Positions 32,691 to 41,470 of a stretch of DNA of 64,000 nucleotides are shown here, one piece after another; within the stretch, counting starts at the first letter, position 1; every line of letters starts with the position of its first letter. The notes below the pieces were generated by a model that searched no databases, had not been told where the DNA came from, and worked only from the letters and a program-made list of their open reading frames with translations. The position numbers were made by a program, and so were the translations under genes. This DNA comes from Gammaproteobacteria bacterium (GTDB lineage Bacteria; Pseudomonadota; Gammaproteobacteria; SZUA-140): assembly GCA_016712635.1 (NCBI GenBank), contig JADJQS010000012.1, forward strand, positions 1-64,000, read 5' to 3'.

Positions 32691-34538
32691 ATGGGAAGGT
32701 CCTTGACAGATACCGCACACTCCACCTTCCGCCGGACGGATGGATACGGCGCTTTCGGCAATCTCGATGGCACCCACCCTTTCAGGGACGCCGTTCCCGG
32801 CGCCTGCGTTGACTATCAGGTCAGGTTCCGCGACGGAGGCCGGGTATTCTATTTCAATTACGGCCTGGCGCGAGAGATGGGCCTCATACCACGCGCGCAT
32901 CCGGATGAGATGACTCCCGGTCTCGCGCGCGTCGTTCTGGAGACGTTCAGTCTGCAGATCATCAATGAATACGACATCAGGCACCATCCCGAACTCCTGA
33001 ACAGCGCGCGCGAACATCCTTACATGGCGACGCGCTATCTCCAGCTTCAGCATCCCAGCAGGAAGGGGCTGACCTCGGGTGACGGCCGCAGCATCTGGAA
33101 CGGCTGTGTGACGGGTCCGCGTGGCATCTGGGATGTTTCCAGCTGCGGTACCGGCGTCACCCGGCTCAGTCCGGCCACCGGCAGGGAGGAGAAATTTTTC
33201 CGTACGGGTGACAAGAAAGCATCATACGGCAGCGGTCTCGCCGACCTGTGGGACGGTGTCTCCGCCGCCATGATGAGCGAGGTGCTGCACGGAAACGGTA
33301 TCAGAACGGAACGCACGCTGGCTGTCATCGACTACAGCGACGGCAGCGCGGTCAACGTGCGCGCCTATCAGAACCTGCTCCGGCCGGCCCACTTCTTCCA
33401 TCACCTCAAGCAGGGAAGCCACCTCCCGCTGAAGCAGGCGGTCGACTACTACATCGCGCGTCAGCGTGCCAATGGCGACTGGATCGGACCGGCGGCGGGA
33501 CCACCCGCTTACCGCTGTCTGGCTGAGCGCGTCGCCGTTGACTTCGGACGCATGGCGGCGCGTTTTGAAAGCGAATACATCTTCTGCTGGATCGACTGGG
33601 ACGGCGATAACATCCTGATGGACGGCGGCATCATCGATTACGGTTCGCTGCGCCAGTTCGGCCTGTTTCATCACGAGTACCGCTATAACGATGTCGAGCG
33701 GATGTCCACCACGATCACGGAGCAGCGCGCCAAGGCGCGCTACGTCGTGCAGACTTTTGCCCAGATCGCCGATTTCCTCGTCAACGGGAGCAAGCGCAAC
33801 ATTCGGGATTTTCGCGCCGATGCGGCGGTGAAACTCTTCGACAGCACCTTCGCGGCGCACCGCCAGGAACTGCTCCTGTACAGGATGGGATATGCGCCGG
33901 AATTGCATGCGCTTCTGCTGGATGACGCGCGGTTTCATGCCGACCTGTGCGAGTTCGACCGGATCTTTTCCCATTTCGAGCGGACGAAATCGAAGCGTGG
34001 GCCATATGACATCGCCGATGGAGTCACATGGGATGCGGTGTTCTGCATGCGGGACATCCTGCGCGAACTGCCTGCCCGATACCATGCGGACGGGGGGCTG
34101 GTGGAGTCCCACGAGTTCATCCGGATCATGCGGTCAAGATATGCCTCGCGGCAGGATGTCCTGCTCTATCCGGCGCGGCGGCGGCGTATCAATCGTTTTC
34201 AGACCCTCTACCTCCGCCTGCTCGAGCAAGCCGCGACAGTATCAGGACGTCCCCATGGCAGATTGCTCGCGGAACTGGTACGACGGTCCGCGCTCATCAA
34301 TCGTTACGAACGCATCACTGGCGATGCGGCCCTGATAGCATCAAAAAGATTAATTAAAAGCCGTAACATAATGAATAAAAATGATATTTACAAAATAATA
34401 TCCGGGTTCGCTGCAGGACAGGTGTTGCGCCCTGAGCATCGGGCGAGGTCGCCGGATCCCGTATCCTGGGATCGCTGTTCGAGAATGCTTTACCAGTCCA
34501 TGGTCAGGATCGTCGCGGAATACCGCGAAGGTCTGTGA
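32691..34538 (+). CDS. divergent SelO-like (YdiU) pseudokinase / putative AMPylase
   Basis: This 615-residue protein is longer than usual SelO (about 480-550). It shares the SelO core: SEVLHGNGIRTERTLAVIDY with E197, VNVRAYQNLLRPAHFFHHL with R224 (the SelO VR-A-x-HxRFG-like step), and WIDWDGDNILMDGGIIDYG with D306-N307 and the metal-binding D316 in DYG. SelO proteins transfer AMP to protein Ser/Thr/Tyr. The N-terminal NGCVTGPRGIWDVSSCGTG region is not a typical SelO segment, and a long helical C terminus follows. The last part (34339-34405) is markedly A+T-rich. Activity is inferred by analogy only. Confidence 0.6.
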   Translation: MGRSLTDTAHSTFRRTDGYGAFGNLDGTHPFRDAVPGACVDYQVRFRDGGRVFYFNYGLAREMGLIPRAHPDEMTPGLARVVLETFSLQIINEYDIRHHPELLNSAREHPYMATRYLQLQHPSRKGLTSGDGRSIWNGCVTGPRGIWDVSSCGTGVTRLSPATGREEKFFRTGDKKASYGSGLADLWDGVSAAMMSEVLHGNGIRTERTLAVIDYSDGSAVNVRAYQNLLRPAHFFHHLKQGSHLPLKQAVDYYIARQRANGDWIGPAAGPPAYRCLAERVAVDFGRMAARFESEYIFCWIDWDGDNILMDGGIIDYGSLRQFGLFHHEYRYNDVERMSTTITEQRAKARYVVQTFAQIADFLVNGSKRNIRDFRADAAVKLFDSTFAAHRQELLLYRMGYAPELHALLLDDARFHADLCEFDRIFSHFERTKSKRGPYDIADGVTWDAVFCMRDILRELPARYHADGGLVESHEFIRIMRSRYASRQDVLLYPARRRRINRFQTLYLRLLEQAATVSGRPHGRLLAELVRRSALINRYERITGDAALIASKRLIKSRNIMNKNDIYKIISGFAAGQVLRPEHRARSPDPVSWDRCSRMLYQSMVRIVAEYREGL

Positions 34539-34641
34539 TAGTCCAAGGATTGTTTTCCGCAGTCCACCACAAGCCACTTTCTTGTATCATGCGGCGGGCA
34601 CATGGTCGCGACCGAAATCGTCGCGTCACGGCGCGGGATAA

Positions 34642-34670
34642 TTGTCGAATCAGCTTGGAAATGCTAATGT
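34642..34670 (+). promoter_or_regulatory. sigma-70-like promoter for the histone-fold gene
   Basis: TTGTCG (34642-34647) and TAATGT (34665-34670) have an exact 17-bp spacer. They lie about 95 bp upstream of the ATG at 34765. The intervening leader contains two hairpins. Confidence 0.45.
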
Positions 34671-34674
34671 TTGC

Positions 34675-34744
34675 CCACGGTAAGGGTTTTAACCGTGGCC
34701 GAAGCAGGTTTTGCATTTCTTACATGCCACGGCGAGCAGTGGCA
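34675..34744 (+). promoter_or_regulatory. structured 5' leader with two hairpins before the histone-fold gene
   Basis: Hairpin 1 pairs CCACGGT (34675-34681) with ACCGTGG (34692-34698) across a ten-base loop. Hairpin 2 pairs TGCCAC (34725-34730) with GTGGCA (34739-34744). The second ends 7 bases before the AGGAG ribosome site (34752-34756), so it could affect translation or mRNA stability. No known riboswitch matches by eye. Confidence 0.4.
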
Positions 34745-34764
34745 ACAAACCAGGAGATTAAACG

Positions 34765-34956
34765 ATGACGGATAAAAATGAAGTTCTGGTAGTGGCTTCC
34801 AAGATTAAAAACTACATTCGCGAGAAGTCTGATATGAACACCTCTGCGGGCGTCTTCGACGTGATGTCGGACAAGATTCGCGAAATGTGCGATCGGGCAA
34901 TCGAGAATGCGCGCAATGACGGGCGCAAGACCGTGAAGGACAGGGACTTTTCCTGA
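34765..34956 (+). CDS. bacterial histone-fold protein (singlet type)
   Basis: This 63-residue protein is almost all helical, with the sequence layout of an archaeal-type histone: a first helix VASKIKNYIREK, a long middle helix VFDVMSDKIREMCDRAIENA, and the classic last helix/strand GRKTVKDRDF. The RKTV-x-x-x-DF signature closes the histone fold. Small members of this kind, such as the Bdellovibrio Bd0055 type, are DNA-binding dimers. There is no signal peptide. A strong AGGAG, its own promoter and an intrinsic terminator suggest a separate, well-expressed monocistronic unit. This would be a chromatin protein alongside the usual HU-type proteins (inference). Confidence 0.75.
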   Translation: MTDKNEVLVVASKIKNYIREKSDMNTSAGVFDVMSDKIREMCDRAIENARNDGRKTVKDRDFS

Positions 34957-35082
34957 GCGGATCCACCACGCCGGGGAACCGGGCGTACAGGCGTGATCCC
35001 GTTGCATACGCGGTGATACATGCAATGCATTCGCGCCGGATGCCGACAGTTCTGACCGCGCCGCCCGACAGATTCCATGCGA

Positions 35083-35106
35083 CCCCGTCTAATCGACGGG
35101 GTTTTT
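35083..35106 (+). terminator. intrinsic terminator after the histone-fold gene
   Basis: CCCCGTC (35083-35089) pairs with GACGGGG (35095-35101), followed directly by TTTTT. This is a textbook Rho-independent terminator, about 125 bp beyond the stop codon. The sequence 34957-35253 between the genes also carries the fabA control region; no other gene is visible. Confidence 0.8.
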
Positions 35107-35253
35107 ATTGCGTGCCACCCGGTACGCGCGGAGTGCGGTCAAGGATCCAGTGAAGCCGCACGGATGCCATTACAATAACAATCATGGATCTCGCATCTGA
35201 GCCCGCGCAGGCGGGATAAAATGCGCTAACCACCCAAACAACGCCAGGTTTTC

Positions 35254-35772
35254 GTGTCACCAAAAAAAAATAGCTATTCCAGGTCTGACCTGATCGAATG
35301 CGGCCACGGCCGCCTCTTTGGGCCAGGCAATGCGCAGCTGCCGCTGCCGCCGATGCTGATGTTCGACCGAATCGTGCGCATCTCCGACAGCGGCGGCGGT
35401 CATGACAAGGGCGAGATCATCGCCGAGCTGGACATCACACCGGATCTCTGGTTCTTCGCCTGCCACTTCGAGGGCGATCCGGTGATGCCGGGCTGTCTCG
35501 GGCTTGATGCCATGTGGCAATTGGTCGGGTTTTTCCTCGGCTGGCTGGGCCAGCCCGGGCAAGGGCGCGCCCTTGGGGCGAAGGAAGTGAAATTTTCCGG
35601 ACAGATTACCCCGGAAACCCGCCTCGTGACCTACCGTATCGAGCTGAAACGCGTTATTTTACGCAAATTGGTCATGGGTATTGCCGACGCGGTCCTGGAG
35701 GCCGACGGCGCGCAGATATACGCGGCCAGCGATTTGCGGGTGGGGTTGTTCACTTCCAAAGACGGCTTTTAA
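35254..35772 (+). CDS. fabA: 3-hydroxydecanoyl-[ACP] dehydratase/isomerase FabA
   Basis: This 172-residue FabA catalyses dehydration of 3-hydroxyacyl-ACP and the trans-2 to cis-3 isomerisation that starts unsaturated fatty-acid synthesis. The active-site hot-dog motif is FFACHFEGDPVMPGCLGLDAMWQL with H71 and D85. The start is a GTG with a weak ribosome site; the length fits the family (171-172). The next gene, fabB, follows after 15 bp, the standard proteobacterial operon for unsaturated fatty acids. Confidence 0.96.
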   Translation: MSPKKNSYSRSDLIECGHGRLFGPGNAQLPLPPMLMFDRIVRISDSGGGHDKGEIIAELDITPDLWFFACHFEGDPVMPGCLGLDAMWQLVGFFLGWLGQPGQGRALGAKEVKFSGQITPETRLVTYRIELKRVILRKLVMGIADAVLEADGAQIYAASDLRVGLFTSKDGF

Positions 35773-35787
35773 AAGCGACAGGGGATC

Positions 35788-37005
35788 ATGCGGCGAGTCG
35801 TAGTCACAGGACTGGGGATCGTATCGAGTCTCGGCAACAACGCCCGGGAGGTGACCGGCTCCCTGCGGCAGGGCCGTTCCGGTATCGCATATAACGAAGA
35901 ATACGCCGAACTCGGGCTGCGTTCCCGGGTATGCGGTCCGATCCGGCTGGATCCCGCCGAACACATCGACCGGAGGGTGCTCCGCTTCATGGGGGACGCC
36001 GCTGCCTTCGGCCATATTGCCATGACCCAGGCGATCGCAGACGCCGGCTTGAAGGACCATGAGGTGTCGCATCCCCGCACCGGCGTGGTGACGGGTTCAG
36101 GCGGCGCATCCAATCGGAATTTCCTGCAGGCGGTGGAGGCGCTCCGTAAGCGCGGCGTGCGCGGTGTCGGTCCTTACATGGTGCCGCGCACCATGGGAAG
36201 CACGACATCGGCCAACCTGTCCACGGCATTCAAGATCAAAGGCGTCAGCTATTCGATCAGTTCCGCCTGTTCGACCAGCGCCCACTGCATCGGCAACGGC
36301 TGCGAACTCATCCAGCTGGGAAAACAGGACATCGTCTTCGCCGGCGGCGGAGAGGAGGTCGACTGGACCATGACCTTGTTGTTCGACGCGATGGGTGCCC
36401 TGTCGTCCGGGTACAACGATACACCGGAGCGCGCCTCGCGACCCTATGACCGCGACCGCGACGGTTTCGTCATCTCGGGCGGCGGCGGCATGCTCGTGCT
36501 GGAATCGCTCGATCACGCCAGGGCGCGTGGAGCGCGGATCTACGCCGAGGTCGTCGGTTACGGCGCCACCTCCGACGGTCACGACATGGTCTCACCGTCC
36601 GGGGAGGGCGCGGCACGCTGCATGCGACAGGCCCTGGCGACGGTCGACGGACCGATCGACTACATCAATACCCACGGCACCAGCACGCCTGCGGGCGACA
36701 TCAAGGAGCTGGAGGCAATCCGCGAGGTATTCGGTGCCTCGATTCCGCAGCTCTCGTCGACCAAGTCACTGACCGGGCATGCACTCGGCGCCGCCGGCGT
36801 GCACGAGGCGATCTACAGCCTGATCATGATGCAAGATGGCTTCATTTCCGGCTCCGCCAATATCGAACACATCGATCCGGCGGCCGAGGGCATGCCGATC
36901 GTCACCACATGCCGGGAAGGTGTCACCCTCGACCGGGTGATGAGCAACAGCTTCGGCTTCGGCGGCACGAACGCCGCACTGGTTTTTGAGCGGTTTTCCA
37001 CCTGA
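35788..37005 (+). CDS. fabB: beta-ketoacyl-[ACP] synthase I FabB
   Basis: This 405-residue condensing enzyme elongates acyl-ACP, including the cis-unsaturated intermediate made by FabA. The catalytic triad is visible: Cys161 in SISSACSTSAHCIG, His in NTHGTSTPAGD, and His in TGHALGAAGVHEA. The C-terminal NSFGFGGTNAALVFERF is the usual oxyanion/closing segment. It has the normal family length and is coupled with fabA. Confidence 0.96.
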   Translation: MRRVVVTGLGIVSSLGNNAREVTGSLRQGRSGIAYNEEYAELGLRSRVCGPIRLDPAEHIDRRVLRFMGDAAAFGHIAMTQAIADAGLKDHEVSHPRTGVVTGSGGASNRNFLQAVEALRKRGVRGVGPYMVPRTMGSTTSANLSTAFKIKGVSYSISSACSTSAHCIGNGCELIQLGKQDIVFAGGGEEVDWTMTLLFDAMGALSSGYNDTPERASRPYDRDRDGFVISGGGGMLVLESLDHARARGARIYAEVVGYGATSDGHDMVSPSGEGAARCMRQALATVDGPIDYINTHGTSTPAGDIKELEAIREVFGASIPQLSSTKSLTGHALGAAGVHEAIYSLIMMQDGFISGSANIEHIDPAAEGMPIVTTCREGVTLDRVMSNSFGFGGTNAALVFERFST

Positions 37006-37222
37006 CCGCGCAGGGTGAGCCGCCCCGCAGGCCGGCCGCAAACGCCGACCGGACATACGAACGCCGTCACTGTTGAGTGAGATGGCTGGCCCTGTCAGCC
37101 TGTGTTCCTGCGCCCATGCGGCGTAACCCGGGTCTGCGATGCAGGACGGATATCTTGACGGGCATCGCGGGAAGGAACTCGAATCGCACTGACCGCCGGC
37201 GCACCGGTCCGACGCGACGCCG

Positions 37223-37531
37223 ATGAGGAAAGTGTATTCAGCCGCCGATCTCCCGCAGGCCTATCTGCTCTCCCACCTGTTCGATCAGGCCGGGATCGCT
37301 CATTACATCTCCAATGAAAACCTGCAGGGCGGGGTGGGCGAGCTGCCGTTCACCCACACCTATCCCGCCCTCTGGCTGCTCGACGAGGCCGACCTGGAGC
37401 GGGCGAGGGCGATCATCGAAGGATTCGAGCGGACGCCGCCGCGGCAGGACAGTTGGCACTGCACCGCCTGCGGCGAGGAGAATCCGCCGACATTCGAGAT
37501 GTGCTGGAAGTGCGGGCGGAGCCCGGCCTAG
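37223..37531 (+). CDS. DUF2007 protein with C-terminal zinc ribbon
   Basis: This 102-residue protein has a DUF2007 signal-transduction-like N-terminal domain: VYSAADLPQAYLLSHLFDQA, an LLDEADLERARAIIEGFE helix, and FTHTYPALWLL. A short C-terminal zinc ribbon follows, WHCTACGEENPPTFEMCWKCGRSP, with two CxxC pairs. The ribbon likely mediates binding to protein or nucleic acid. Function is not established for the family. It is followed by an ABC exporter, but it is separated from fabB by 217 bp. Confidence 0.85.
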   Translation: MRKVYSAADLPQAYLLSHLFDQAGIAHYISNENLQGGVGELPFTHTYPALWLLDEADLERARAIIEGFERTPPRQDSWHCTACGEENPPTFEMCWKCGRSPA

Positions 37532-37610
37532 TTCTCTGCCGGAGACGCCGCGCGCAATTGCGGTAGAATGGCGGGCTCGGCGCGGCGGCGGGCATGGGGC
37601 CTGCGGCCCC

Positions 37611-38552
37611 ATGCGGGCGGGAATCCAGGTGACAGAGGCAATTGCGGCGCACGGCGTGATCAAGAATTTCCCCGGGGTGCGTGCGCTCCAGGGGGTCGAT
37701 CTCTCCATTGCGCAGGGAGAATTTTTCGGCCTGCTCGGTCCCAACGGCGCGGGCAAGTCCACCCTGATCAACATCATGGCCGGGCTGACGCGCGCCGACG
37801 GCGGCCGTGTCGCAGTCATGGGCCATGATGTCGTGGCTCGTTACCGCGATGCGCGCAGGAGTCTCGGCGTGGTGCCGCAGGAACTGGTGTTCGATCCGTT
37901 CTTCACCGTGCGCGAGACGCTGCGGATCCAGGGCGGATACTTCGGGCTCGGACGGGAGAACGACAACTGGATCGACGAGCTGCTGGTGGAGCTGAAGCTC
38001 GCCGACCGCGCCGACAGCAACATGCGTTCCCTGTCCGGCGGCATGAAGCGCCGGGTCCTGATCGCGCAGGCGCTGGTCCACAAGCCCCCGGTGCTGGTGC
38101 TGGACGAGCCCACTGCCGGAGTCGATGTCGAGCTGCGCAAGCTGCTGTGGAATTTCATCCGGCGGCTGCATCGCCAGGGGCATACCGTCATCCTCACCAC
38201 GCACTATCTCGAGGAAGCCGAGGCCCTGTGCGATCGAATAGCCATCCTGAACCGCGGCAGGATCGTCGCGCTTGATTCCAAGCGGGCCTTGCTGAGCGGA
38301 GACCTGGGCCGGGGCGTCCGGCTCAGGGTGGTTGCGTCCACTGACATCGGGGTCCTGCCGGACTCTCTCGCGGACAAGATCGTGAAACGCGAAGGCAGCA
38401 CTCTGGAGCTGGCGCTGGACAAGACCACGGATTCCATCGTCGCTGTGCTGAACGAGCTTCAGCGCGCCGGCGTGGATATCGTTGATCTGCACACCGAGCA
38501 GGCGGATCTCGAGGATGTCTTCATGCACCTGACCTCGCATGAGGCCCGCTGA
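37611..38552 (+). CDS. ABC-2-type exporter ATP-binding protein (YadG-like)
   Basis: From the ATG at 37611 (GTG at 37629 is an alternative) the product is 313 residues. The ABC ATPase has Walker A GPNGAGKST (43-51), the signature LSGGMKRRVLIAQAL, Walker B VLVLDEPTAGVD and an H-loop TTHYLEEAE. The C-terminal extension (RVVASTDIGVLPDSLADKIV) is typical of ABC-2 exporters. Its stop overlaps the permease ATG, so the two form a transporter pair similar to YadGH. The substrate is unknown (possibly lipid or drug). Confidence 0.9.
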   Translation: MRAGIQVTEAIAAHGVIKNFPGVRALQGVDLSIAQGEFFGLLGPNGAGKSTLINIMAGLTRADGGRVAVMGHDVVARYRDARRSLGVVPQELVFDPFFTVRETLRIQGGYFGLGRENDNWIDELLVELKLADRADSNMRSLSGGMKRRVLIAQALVHKPPVLVLDEPTAGVDVELRKLLWNFIRRLHRQGHTVILTTHYLEEAEALCDRIAILNRGRIVALDSKRALLSGDLGRGVRLRVVASTDIGVLPDSLADKIVKREGSTLELALDKTTDSIVAVLNELQRAGVDIVDLHTEQADLEDVFMHLTSHEAR

Positions 38553-39310
38553 TGTCGCGCGGATTCCGTACCCTGTTCTACAAGGAGATCCTGCGCTTCC
38601 AGAAGGTCGTGCTGCAGACCGTCGTCGCACCTGCGATCACTACGCTGCTATATCTTCTGGTCTTTTCCCATGCGCTCGAGCAGCACGTCACGGTGTTCGG
38701 CGACATCACCTACACCGCGTTCCTGGTGCCCGGGCTCGTGATGATGACCATGATCCAGAACGCGTTCTCGAACAGCTCGTCCAGCCTGATCCAGTCGAAG
38801 ATCACCGGCAACATCGTTTTTGTCCTGCTGACCCCGTTGTCCTACGTGGAGTTCTATCTCGCCTTCATGCTCGCCGCGGTGGCCCGTGGCCTGGTCGTCG
38901 GCCTCGCGGTATATCTGTGCGCCGCTCCATTCGTCGCATTGCCGCTGCACAGCGCGGTGACCGTCATCGCGTTCGCGCTCGCCGGCAGCGCCGTGCTCGG
39001 AACCCTGGGAGTGATCGCGGGCATCTGGGCAGAGAAATTCGACCAGCTGGCGGGCTTCCAGAATTTCATCATCCTCCCGCTGTCGTTTCTCAGCGGGGTG
39101 TTCTATTCAATAGGCTCCCTGCCGGAGTTCTGGCAGCATATTTCAAAATTGAATCCGTTTTTCTACATGATCGACGGTTTCCGTTACGGGTTCATCGGTC
39201 GTTCCGATATCGATCCGGGCGTGAGCCTGGCGGTGGTGACGACGACCTTTCTTGTATTGTCGTCGCTTACGCTGATGCTCCTCAGGCGGGGTTACCGGCT
39301 GAGGAACTAG
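38552..39310 (+). CDS. ABC-2-type exporter permease (YadH-like)
   Basis: This 252-residue integral-membrane protein has six hydrophobic segments. Its N terminus (FRTLFYKEILRFQKVVLQTV) has the EIxRF-type amphipathic elbow. The ABC-2 signature region includes FLVPGLVMMTMIQNAFSNSS and ILPLSFLSGVFYSIGSLP. It ends with RRGYRLRN. It overlaps the ATPase gene and forms the channel half of the exporter. Confidence 0.9.
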   Translation: MSRGFRTLFYKEILRFQKVVLQTVVAPAITTLLYLLVFSHALEQHVTVFGDITYTAFLVPGLVMMTMIQNAFSNSSSSLIQSKITGNIVFVLLTPLSYVEFYLAFMLAAVARGLVVGLAVYLCAAPFVALPLHSAVTVIAFALAGSAVLGTLGVIAGIWAEKFDQLAGFQNFIILPLSFLSGVFYSIGSLPEFWQHISKLNPFFYMIDGFRYGFIGRSDIDPGVSLAVVTTTFLVLSSLTLMLLRRGYRLRN

Positions 39311-39354
39311 GGGCGCCGCCTTCCTTCCATGCGCCTGTCAGGAGGTATTCCGCC

Positions 39355-39678
39355 ATGATCCATCAGATAAGTCCGGTCGCCCTGCAACGATATCTCGCCG
39401 AGAGCCTGGACAAGCCGTTCCTGCTCGATGTGCGCGAGGACTGGGAGTTCTCCCATTGCCACATCGACGGCTCCCATCACATCCCCATGGCGAAAATCCC
39501 CGGCCAGGTCGCCGGGCTGGATCCGGCCCGGGAGACGGTGCTGATCTGCCATCACGGAATGCGCAGTCAGCGGGTGGCGATCTTCCTGGAGCAGCGCGGC
39601 TTCGTACGGCTCGTCAACCTGGAGGGAGGCATCGACGCCTGGGCCGCCACGGTCGATCCGGCGATGCCCAGATATTAA
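39355..39678 (+). CDS. rhodanese-like domain protein
   Basis: The ATG at 39355 follows AGGAGG with nine bases of spacing and gives 107 residues (the frame is open far upstream, inside the permease gene). It is a single rhodanese domain (FLLDVREDWEFSHCHIDGS, IPMAKIPGQV) with the active-site loop ICHHGMRSQ, nucleophile Cys65. The loop form C-H-H-G-M-R is common in sulfurtransferases such as GlpE-like proteins. It is predicted to be cytosolic. Sulfur transfer partners are unknown. Confidence 0.9.
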   Translation: MIHQISPVALQRYLAESLDKPFLLDVREDWEFSHCHIDGSHHIPMAKIPGQVAGLDPARETVLICHHGMRSQRVAIFLEQRGFVRLVNLEGGIDAWAATVDPAMPRY

Positions 39679-39789
39679 GCGCCTGAGCGCCGATTGCCCC
39701 GAAGATCATTCGGGTATAATGGCGGTGTCCGCCGCGGAACCGGGCGCAGGCGGGTGTACAAGGGCCTTTTTTATCGCGGAGGGGCGGGA

Positions 39790-41430
39790 ATGAGGACAGC
39801 GGATCTGCGCAGGGCGGTCGGTCTTCTGGCCACGGGACTGCTGATGGCGGGGATGCTGGTCAGCCCCAGCGCGTATGCGGACGCGACCTCCGCCGTGGCA
39901 ACGACGCGTGGCGACCCGGACCTGGTGCTGGCCGCACGTTTCGGCCAGCGGGATACCGTACGCCTGCTGCTCGATCAGGGCGTTACACCGGATTCGCGGG
40001 ATGGCCTGGGCAGGACAGCGCTGATCGCCGCCGCCGGCGAGAAGGATCAGGCCATCACGGCACTGCTGATCGACCGCGGCGCCGATGTCTCCGCGACGGA
40101 TTCCGAGGGGGCCACGGCCCTGATGCATGCCGCGTCGAACGGCCAGCTCGACAACCTGCGACTGCTGTTCGCTGCGGGGGCGGATGTGAACGCGCTGGAT
40201 CGCGGCGGCGAGACTGCCTTGAGCGCTGCGGTCAGATTTGGCCGCGTCAGTATTGTCGAGTACCTGCTTGCCAGCGGCGCCGATCCCAACCATTACGACC
40301 CGGGTGCCGGGCACGAGGGATACAGTCCCCTGATGCGCGCAGTCGCGCGCGATCTGTCCGCCGCGGACAGTCTGGCCATGGTGCAACTCCTGCTCGCCCG
40401 CGGCGCGGTGCCCGACACCGTCCGTGCAAAAGGCGAGACCGCCTATACGCTGGCCCGGCGCAGCGGCAAGACCGGCGTGGCGGAGATTCTGCTCGAGGCG
40501 GGCGCGCGCGACGAAACACCGTATGCCGACCTGGGTGCGGAACAGGCCCTGCTCAAGGCGGTCAGGCGCGGAGACGCCGACAAGGTCGGGCGGCTGCTCG
40601 CGCTGGAAGTCGATCCCAACTATCGGGACCCGGTCACGGGCGTCACGCCGCTGGCGAGTGCAGCCTACCGGGGCGAGAACAGCCTGATGGATCTGCTGAT
40701 CGAGCACGGCGCAGACGTGAACGACGTGCCGTGGGGGCTCAGCGCGCAGCGCATCGACGCGTCGAGCGTCCCGCAGAACGAGCGCGATTTGCTGCGCGCG
40801 GTGGCGCGCGGCGATACCGCGCTGCTGACCGCCATCCGGCGCGGCGACGCGGATGGCGTCTGGACTCTGCTCGACCGCGGGGCGGACATCCGCCTGCCCA
40901 ACCGCGACGGGGATGCTCCGGGCATTGCGGCTGCGCGTGCGGGAGACCTCAATATCATGCGCGCGCTGCTGACGAAGGGACTGGATCCGGATCAATCCGA
41001 TCCGCCGCTGGCGCGGGGTTACATGATCACCACTCTGGTCAACAGCGGCACACCGCCGCCGCCCCTGGTGGAGGCGGCACGCTACGGCCAGGCGGATATG
41101 CTGGGACTCCTGCTCGAGGCCGGCGCCGCGCCCGATGTCCGCGACGGGCAGGGACGGGGCGCGCTCCATTGGGCCACGGAGGGCGGACATGCGGCGGCCG
41201 TCGACGTGCTGCTCGCATACGGGGCCGATGCGAACATCGCCGCGCGATCGGGCGGCACGCCGCTTGTGCTGGCGGTGCATGGCGGTCAGGAAGCCATCGC
41301 GAGGGCCCTGCTGGAGCACGGTGCCGTACTGGACGCCATCGAAGATGTGCCCGCGGCGGCGCTGGATGCCGTACACCGCAACAGTCATGCCGAGGCGGCG
41401 CGCCTGCTCACCGCGGCAACACACGAATAG
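39790..41430 (+). CDS. exported ankyrin-repeat protein
   Basis: From the ATG at 39790 (good GGAGGGG) the product is 546 residues: a signal peptide (AVGLLATGLLMAGMLVSP, then SAYA) and about a dozen ankyrin repeats. Examples are GLGRTALIAAAGEKDQAITA with LLIDRGADV, EGATALMHAASNGQLDNLRL, and GGTPLVLAVHGGQEAIARAL. Several repeats are degenerate. It probably acts as a periplasmic protein-binding scaffold. It ends 40 bp before an orphan solute-binding lipoprotein, which may be its partner (inference). Confidence 0.85.
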   Translation: MRTADLRRAVGLLATGLLMAGMLVSPSAYADATSAVATTRGDPDLVLAARFGQRDTVRLLLDQGVTPDSRDGLGRTALIAAAGEKDQAITALLIDRGADVSATDSEGATALMHAASNGQLDNLRLLFAAGADVNALDRGGETALSAAVRFGRVSIVEYLLASGADPNHYDPGAGHEGYSPLMRAVARDLSAADSLAMVQLLLARGAVPDTVRAKGETAYTLARRSGKTGVAEILLEAGARDETPYADLGAEQALLKAVRRGDADKVGRLLALEVDPNYRDPVTGVTPLASAAYRGENSLMDLLIEHGADVNDVPWGLSAQRIDASSVPQNERDLLRAVARGDTALLTAIRRGDADGVWTLLDRGADIRLPNRDGDAPGIAAARAGDLNIMRALLTKGLDPDQSDPPLARGYMITTLVNSGTPPPPLVEAARYGQADMLGLLLEAGAAPDVRDGQGRGALHWATEGGHAAAVDVLLAYGADANIAARSGGTPLVLAVHGGQEAIARALLEHGAVLDAIEDVPAAALDAVHRNSHAEAARLLTAATHE

Positions 41431-41470
41431 CATGCGTACCGGACATTACATCCCTGTCCGGACCCGCCGC

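Noticed and set aside
39706..41433. 575-codon reverse frame opposite the ankyrin-repeat gene
   Set aside because: Antisense of a repeat protein gives a spuriously open frame; no recognisable sequence.
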